This document shows, one piece after another, positions 57,959-64,000 of a stretch of DNA of 64,000 nucleotides (positions within the stretch are counted from its first letter, which is position 1; every line of letters begins with the position of its first letter). The DNA lies in the NCBI GenBank assembly GCA_905182155.1, contig CAJJAX010000001.1:1-64000 (forward strand). Direction: 5' to 3'. Origin of the DNA: an uncultured Pseudomonadales bacterium (lineage in GTDB: Bacteria > Pseudomonadota > Gammaproteobacteria > Pseudomonadales > Azotimanducaceae). A model generated the notes under the pieces. That model ran no database searches and was not told the origin of the DNA. It saw only the letters and a program-made list of their open reading frames with translations. Both the position numbers and the translations under genes were made by a program.

Positions 57959-59822
57959 TCACCTTTCGCCAGCCCGTTTTTTAGCGAGCAGCATATCCAA
58001 TAGGTTATCCACCTCATTGGTGTCCTCAACGGTCAATCGCACCAGTCGGCGGGTATCGGCGGACATCGCGGTCTCTCTGAGTTGGAGCGCATTCATCTCA
58101 CCAAGACCCTTGAAGCGCTGTACATTGACTTTGCCCTTTTTCTTTTCCGCCTCAATGCGATCTAGGATGCCCTGCTTCTCAGCCTCATCGAGGGCATAGA
58201 ACACTTCCTTACCAACATCGATTCGAAACAACGGCGGCATCGCCACATAGATATGCCCGGCGCTCACCAAGGCGTCGAAAATGGCGCACGAACAGGGCGC
58301 ATAGCAGGGTCGCAATGTGCAGTCCGTCGGAATCGGCATCCGCCAAAATACAAACCTTGTGATAGCGCAAGGAATCTAAATCATCGACCGCAGGATCCAC
58401 CCCCAGCGCGACAGAAATATCATGTACTTCTTGAGAGGCGAGAATCTCCTGCGAATCGACCTCCCAGGTATTTAGAATCTTTCCACGCAGAGGCATGATC
58501 GCCTGGTTCTCGCGTTGCGCGCCTGTTTGGCTGAGCCGCCAGCGGAATCTCCCTCTACCAGAAAGAGCTCACCGCTGCTGGTCTCGCCACTGAACAATCA
58601 GCCAGCTTTCCTGGCAAGTGCAGGCCCTGAGTCACTTTTTTACGCACACCTTTTTACTGGCACGCATCGGCTTTGAGCATGGTTAATGCACATCTCTGCC
58701 AGTTTTTGCTTCTTCGGTATGCTGATTCAACCAAAGGCTAAAAGCGTCTTTGACAACCGGACAGAAACGTAACCGGCGCTTTCCGCGACAGAAGCGCTCT
58801 TTGGTCTGACCGGAAAACTGCGGGTCAGCATCTTAGCGGACAAAACATAGCGCATCGTTCCCAGATATCTTCTCCAGAAAGTTTAATGCCACGCGGGAGC
58901 AAGCTGCGAAACTCGCAAAACTCTCGCAGCGCTTCGAGCAAGCCGGTGCGCAGGCCCGCCACGTGGGTGCCGCCCTGCGCGGTAGGGATGAGATTCACAT
59001 AGCTTTCGGCCATAATCTCGCCGCCCTCAGGCAACCATTGCACCGCCCAGTCTACGCCTTCGCCGTTCTGGCTTACCGAGCCCGAGAATGGCTCTGCGGG
59101 CAGGGTCTCGTATTCGTTGGTTGCCTGACGCAGATAATCGATAAGGCCGTCTTCGAAACACCACTCTTCGCTCTGTGCCTTGTCTTCTGACACGGTATTG
59201 TCAATAAACTTAACAAGCAGCCCGGAGCAGAGCACGGCTTTTGCGCGCAGCACGTGTTTTAAGCGTGGAATAGACACCCGCGGCGAGTCGAAATACTGGC
59301 CGTCTGGCAGAAACTTCACGGTTGTGCCGGTGTTGCGCTTGCCAACCGTGTCCTTAACGGCAAGTTCGGTGGCTTTCAGGCCATCCTTGAAAGCCATGTG
59401 ATGAAGATTGCCGTCACGTTTTATATAGACTTCAAACTGCTCAGACAGAGCATTAACGACTGACACGCCTACCCCGTGCAGGCCGCCGGAGAACCGATAG
59501 TGGTCGCTGTTGAACTTGGCGCCCGAGTGCAGACTTGAGTCAGAATCAACTCAACACCCAGACACTTTTTCCTTCTTGATGCATATCCACCGGCATGCCT
59601 CGCCCGTTGTCGCCCACCGACCATCGACCTCATCTTTTCTCAAGGATCACCCTAATCTCGGTTGGCGTGCCCTTCGAGCGCCTCATCGACACTATTATCG
59701 ATCACCTCTTGGGCCAAATGATTCGGGCGGGTCGTTTCGGTGTACATCCCTGGCCGCTTCTTAACTGGATCCAGGCCCTCTCAAGGACTTCGATCGAATC
59801 GGACTTGATAATTACTGGCCAT
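57959..59822 (-). CDS. parE: DNA topoisomerase IV subunit B, many frameshifts
   Basis: Recoverable across frames: '[46 protein letters not shown]', '[18 protein letters not shown]', '[15 protein letters not shown]', '[29 protein letters not shown]'. Confidence 0.93.
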
Positions 59823-59974
59823 AAATTTTAATTTCCAACGCTTGATGACAACTTAAGGCAGACCCGTGCACGCGCTACACGGCCGGAATTCGACTTTATT
59901 TCGGTTTGAACACAGCCCAGGTTTTAGCGCGCCTGGCTCACGCGAGATTATAACGGGAAAGAATCCCGAAGCTA

Positions 59975-60448
59975 TCAATCATCGGTAAACAATACCGCCT
60001 CTAGGGTTCGACCGTGCTCAATACAAACCGCGAGCAACTCCCCTAGGGCACGATTAACCTGAGACTTTTCATCGGGATGATGCAGCGCTTTATTCGGCAT
60101 CTCGTACCGCTGATGCAGTTTTTGATGATCACCGATCGCGAGGACCTCGGCGGTCGAAAGATCATGATATAGACAAATCGATAATCGCGGCCACACCAGC
60201 CAGGCAAGACTGTCCAAACCGCCGGTCACCGTGACCGCAACAAACGTGGTGTACGGACAGCGCTCCGTCACGTTTAAGTGAACTTCGGCCTCACGCTCAC
60301 CAAGCGACACCGCAAAGACCAACGCATCAGCCGTTTGATGATTCGGGAAAAGTTGTAAAAACCGAATGTAGTTCGCATCGCAACTTTCCAAATCAGCGCT
60401 CAGATTCGGCACATAACGACGGTTTTTCCTCGTGTCTTTCACGTTCAT
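59975..60448 (-). CDS. DUF1249 (YqiB-like) protein
   Basis: 'RYVPNLSADLESCDANYIRFLQLFPNHQ...CPYTTFVAV'; downstream 'ALHHPDEKSQVNRALGELL'. Confidence 0.85.
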   Translation of the reverse strand: MNVKDTRKNRRYVPNLSADLESCDANYIRFLQLFPNHQTADALVFAVSLGEREAEVHLNVTERCPYTTFVAVTVTGGLDSLAWLVWPRLSICLYHDLSTAEVLAIGDHQKLHQRYEMPNKALHHPDEKSQVNRALGELLAVCIEHGRTLEAVLFTDD

Positions 60449-60476
60449 CACAGCCCTTGGTTCGCGGACAAGCCTA

Positions 60477-60929
60477 TCATCTTTTCGCGAGGAAACTGTC
60501 GTTGTCCGACGGATTAAGGCAATCATAGCGAATCAGCAAAGCCCTCACTCGATCGCGAATATCATCGCGAGAGGCTCTGAAAACAGCCTCAATGTCAGAC
60601 GCAAGACCCTCGGCCCGAGCCGGGTCGGTCAGCGGCCAATGGACCTTTTCAACCCCCGCCGGCGTAACCGGACAATGCTCATCAGCATGTCCGCACACGG
60701 TCACAACCAGATCAACCGCGTCGATGGCCTCTAAGGTGATCACCTTTGAGTGATGGGCCCCAATATCAATGCCCACTTCAGACATCACCTGAACCGCTCG
60801 GGGGTTTAAACCATGCGCAATGATCCCTGCTGACCGGATCACTGCCGCAGGCTTTGCCAGGGCCCTCGCCCAACCTTCCGCCATCTGTGAGCGGCAGGCA
60901 TTCCCGGTACATAAAAATAGTATTTTCAT
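60477..60929 (-). CDS. Arsenate reductase / low-molecular-weight phosphatase family
   Basis: 'MKILFLCTGNACRSQMAEGWARAL' (CX5R), 'LVVTVCGHADEHCPV'. Confidence 0.88.
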   Translation of the reverse strand: MKILFLCTGNACRSQMAEGWARALAKPAAVIRSAGIIAHGLNPRAVQVMSEVGIDIGAHHSKVITLEAIDAVDLVVTVCGHADEHCPVTPAGVEKVHWPLTDPARAEGLASDIEAVFRASRDDIRDRVRALLIRYDCLNPSDNDSFLAKR

Positions 60930-62203
60930 CTTGAAGTATCCCCTCGGCTGGGCAACCAAGGCGACAAGCCCAGCAATAATTGATCCAGCGCCCCACGGCT
61001 CTCATCGACCAATTGTCGTGCTCTGTCGGCCTGCACCTTTCTGATCACCGGGTCCACCAATAGCCTTTCGAGCGCCTCGATCAGCTCAGATTCGTCATTA
61101 ACCAGGGTCAAGGCGGCTTGCTTTTGAAACTGTTCGGCCTGGGCTTCAAAATTAAAGACCCAGGGTCCCGTCACAATGGCGCAGCCACAGAGCGCAGGTT
61201 CTAAAAAGTTATGCCCGCCATGGGGAACCAGACTGCCGCCCACAAAGGTAACGGTGCTCGCCCCATACCAATAAAGCAGCTGGCCCATGACATTGACGAT
61301 CACCACATCCGTCTCATCCGTGAAATGATCCTTGTCTGCAAGGCTTTGAATCAACCCCAGCTGTGCAGACATCGCTTGCAACTCAGCCGCCCGTTGCACG
61401 TGGCGCGGCACCAACACCATCAGCAGCTGCGGATGCTTAGCCTTTAAGACCTTAAAAGCGGCTAAAAGCATCTGCTCTTCACCCGGATGGGTACTGGCGG
61501 CCAACAAAAGCGTCCGGTGGGCAAGCTTTTCCTGAATGACTGCGACTTGTGCCCGAAAGTCTGCCGGAAGCACCTGATCGGCTTTGATCGAACCTGTGAC
61601 ACTCAATCGGTCCGGTGCCGCACCCAGCGCTTTAAAGCGTGCTGCGTGGACGGTTGATTGCACCGCAATCCAGCTGAACTGACGCAGGGTAGCCCCCATC
61701 ATCGAGCCGAGTTTTTGATACCCTCGAAACGATCGCTCAGAGAGTCGCGCATTGAGCAAAGCAACTGGAATCTCTCGCGACGCGCAAGCAGTCATCCAGT
61801 TGGGCCAAATTTCGGTTTCAATCATTAATACGAGGTTGGGCCTGACTTGATTTAAAAAGCGCTTGATACAGCGCTGCAAATCAAAGGGGCCGTAGCAAAT
61901 CACGGCACGGCCAGAAAATTGGCGCATCAATTGGGCCCGTCCAGTCGGCGTGGTCGTTGATAAAACCAGCGTATGGCCTTGGGCTAACAAGGCCTCAATC
62001 AAGGGCGCGGCCGCAATGCTTTCACCGGCCGAAACCGCATGCAACCAAATATCCGCGCCGGGCCCCAAGCTCGATGGGACGTGACCAAAGCGTTCTGCCA
62101 AGTGATGTCTATAAGCAGGCTCGGCTCGACCCCGGAACCAAAGCCGAATCAGGGCCCCTGGAATCAAGAGCTGCATCAAAATACTGTAGAGAAATCGAAC
62201 CAT
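60926..62203 (-). CDS. waaA: 3-deoxy-D-manno-octulosonic acid transferase
   Basis: 'IWLHAVSAGESIAAAPLIEALLAQGHTLVLSTTTPTGRAQ', 'ETEIWPNWMTACASREIPVALLNARLSERSFRGYQKL'. Confidence 0.96.
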   Translation of the reverse strand: MVRFLYSILMQLLIPGALIRLWFRGRAEPAYRHHLAERFGHVPSSLGPGADIWLHAVSAGESIAAAPLIEALLAQGHTLVLSTTTPTGRAQLMRQFSGRAVICYGPFDLQRCIKRFLNQVRPNLVLMIETEIWPNWMTACASREIPVALLNARLSERSFRGYQKLGSMMGATLRQFSWIAVQSTVHAARFKALGAAPDRLSVTGSIKADQVLPADFRAQVAVIQEKLAHRTLLLAASTHPGEEQMLLAAFKVLKAKHPQLLMVLVPRHVQRAAELQAMSAQLGLIQSLADKDHFTDETDVVIVNVMGQLLYWYGASTVTFVGGSLVPHGGHNFLEPALCGCAIVTGPWVFNFEAQAEQFQKQAALTLVNDESELIEALERLLVDPVIRKVQADRARQLVDESRGALDQLLLGLSPWLPSRGDTSR

Positions 62204-62708
62204 CAGAACTTCGCTGTGTGAATAGACTGTTAAAGGCAGAGCAAAACCGGGTAGAACCCCAAAAAGTTTAGCATAGCCGGATTTCTGTAAAGATCGATTT
62301 TCGCCCTACACTTGCACAAGGATTGAAGACCCGGATGTTCTTCAGACAATCCTGACGCGCCTGGGGTTAGGTTAGGATAATGATCCGCAAAACCGATCAC
62401 AGCCAACAGACCTAACCGATCAACAACCGACGGTTTTTTAAATGCCAGCTCATCGACGACACGTCGGTAGGGTTTTCGATCGGCTGGTGTCTGGAATCGA
62501 AAGGCCGACTTGCCAAATTTTTGACCCTTCTACTCAAAGCTGAAACAACTGGAAAGGGAACTCACCCGACTCCCAAAAATAACAAGGATAATAAGAATTT
62601 TTAGCATGATAAAAAAATTTTGTTCTTACTGAGTTCAGGAGCCGTGTGATCTGTTCCAAAAGACTCAGCGTACTGAGAAGAAAATGCGAACAATAAAGGA
62701 TAACAATC

Positions 62709-64000
62709 ATGCGTTTACTGAATAGACTCACCGGCCTTCTCTTTGCTTGCTTAGCACTGACTGCTTGTGACAATAGTGATAAGAAAGCACCCGAGACGGT
62801 CCCCCTAGCGGATTTGCCCGCTCCAACGCCAACCATACTCGACGTTGCAACAGAGGCCGGAGACTTCACGACGCTCATAGCCGCGATCGATGCAGCAGGC
62901 CTGACGAGCACAATCGACGACGCATCCGCAACGCTCACCGTTTTCGCACCCACCGATGCAGCCTTTGCGCTACTGGGTGAGGCGGCAATCAATGATCTTT
63001 TAGCTGATCCGGATACCTTGTCCGACATCCTGCTTTATCACGTAGTGAGTGGTACCGCGCTCGATTCTGCCGCCGCCACTGATGCTGTGGGAACGACTGT
63101 TGAAATGGCAAATGGCGATCGGGTTGGCGTATCAGCCAGAAACGATTCGCTGTTCCTGAACCTTTCTAAGGTCACCGCCACCGACATTCAAGCCGACAAT
63201 GGCGTGATCCATGTGATCGACGCCGTTCTGATGCCGCCGGCGGATGCAACGCCCAGCGAAAGCACCATCGTCAATATTGCGGCAGCCGACGAGCGCTTCA
63301 CCACACTTGTTGCCGCCCTCGGCGCGACTGGCCTGGATACCCTACTCGCCAGCGAAACCGACACCTTTACTGTATTCGCGCCGACCGACGCTGCTTTTGA
63401 GGCAATGGGCTCAGCAAACGTGACGGCGCTTCTGGCTGATCTCGATAATCTAACTGAAATTCTCCAACAGCACGTCATCGCCGACACCGCTGTCGATGCC
63501 GTCACAGCCTACTCGCTCAGTGGCGACGCTGCCGCCACAGTAGGCGGCGCTGACGTACCGATTTCAATTTCGAGTAAGCGCGAATTGCGCGTTGGCGGCG
63601 CGAAAGTCATCATCGCTGACATTCATGCGTCTAATGGCGTGATCCATGTCATCGACACGGTCATCGTTGGGGCAGCAGGACTACCGACGCCTACCCTTAA
63701 TATTGCTGAGGTCGCAACCGCTGCGGGCAGCTTCGAGACGTTGCTTGCCGCCCTTTCCGCCGCCGATCTCGTTGGTGCGTTAACCGACGCGGATAAAAGC
63801 TACACGGTATTTGCGCCCACCGATGCAGCCTTCGCGAAACTTGGTGCAGACGTCATTAATGGGCTGCTAGCGGACCCAGAACGGCTCGCAGATATCCTGC
63901 TTTACCACGTCTACGCTGATGCGGTCGTACTTGCCGACGGGGCAATCTCGGTCGCAGCATCCGATCAGTCCATTCTCGAAATGGCCAATGCAACCGCCGT
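62709..64000 (+). CDS. Lipoprotein with at least three tandem fasciclin (FAS1) domains; open to window end
   Basis: Manual translation: 'MRLLNRLTGLLFACLALTAC' lipobox; repeated 'LTVFAPTDAAFALL', 'FTVFAPTDAAFEAM', 'YTVFAPTDAAFAKL' with 'NGVIHVIDAVL'/'NGVIHVIDTVI'. Confidence 0.93.
   Translation, partial: MRLLNRLTGLLFACLALTACDNSDKKAPETVPLADLPAPTPTILDVATEAGDFTTLIAAIDAAGLTSTIDDASATLTVFAPTDAAFALLGEAAINDLLADPDTLSDILLYHVVSGTALDSAAATDAVGTTVEMANGDRVGVSARNDSLFLNLSKVTATDIQADNGVIHVIDAVLMPPADATPSESTIVNIAAADERFTTLVAALGATGLDTLLASETDTFTVFAPTDAAFEAMGSANVTALLADLDNLTEILQQHVIADTAVDAVTAYSLSGDAAATVGGADVPISISSKRELRVGGAKVIIADIHASNGVIHVIDTVIVGAAGLPTPTLNIAEVATAAGSFETLLAALSAADLVGALTDADKSYTVFAPTDAAFAKLGADVINGLLADPERLADILLYHVYADAVVLADGAISVAASDQSILEMANATA

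Noticed and set aside
62224-62538. Open minus-strand reading frame upstream of waaA (KGQKFGKSAFRFQTPADRKPYRRVVDELAF...)
   Set aside because: About 300 nt open but without a good start codon or recognisable family; could be chance or a gene remnant.
62534-63028. Minus-strand 164-aa ORF (and 63188..63505) at the window end
   Set aside because: Antisense to the clear FAS1 lipoprotein; low-complexity Ala/Ser/Val composition is a shadow of the coding strand.

Overview
This is a 64 kb window of gammaproteobacterial-type chromosome, mostly housekeeping operons. In order they are: xseB-ispA-dxs-ribA; nrdR-ribD-ribH-nusB-thiL-pgpA; ettA; radA-alr-dnaB-rplI-(membrane protein)-rpsR-rpsF-rlmB-rnr; tRNA-Leu; purA-hisZ-DUF2065-hflC-hflK-hflX-hfq-miaA-mutL-ami-tsaE-nnrDE-queG-orn-psd-epmA-efp-serB; and parC-parE-DUF1249-arsC-waaA. 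One accessory block at 7.8-17.7 kb lies entirely on the minus strand. It encodes three acyl-CoA dehydrogenases, two VOC proteins, an FAD monooxygenase, a P450, an SDR and an MBL-fold hydrolase, and looks like an uncharacterised catabolic cluster. Two genes are absent from the supplied ORF track: a 56-aa DUF2256-type mini-protein at 22670-22840, and a multi-FAS1 lipoprotein from 62709 that runs off the window end. The strongest structural signal is a series of short indels breaking conserved genes (ribA, ettA, radA, alr, dnaB, queG, efp, parC and, densely, parE). Several are explained exactly by loss of one base from a homopolymer, so I favour sequence/assembly error over real pseudogenes. I found no CRISPR array, prophage, intact IS element or clearly novel defence system. 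All family calls come from reading motifs; no database search was run.
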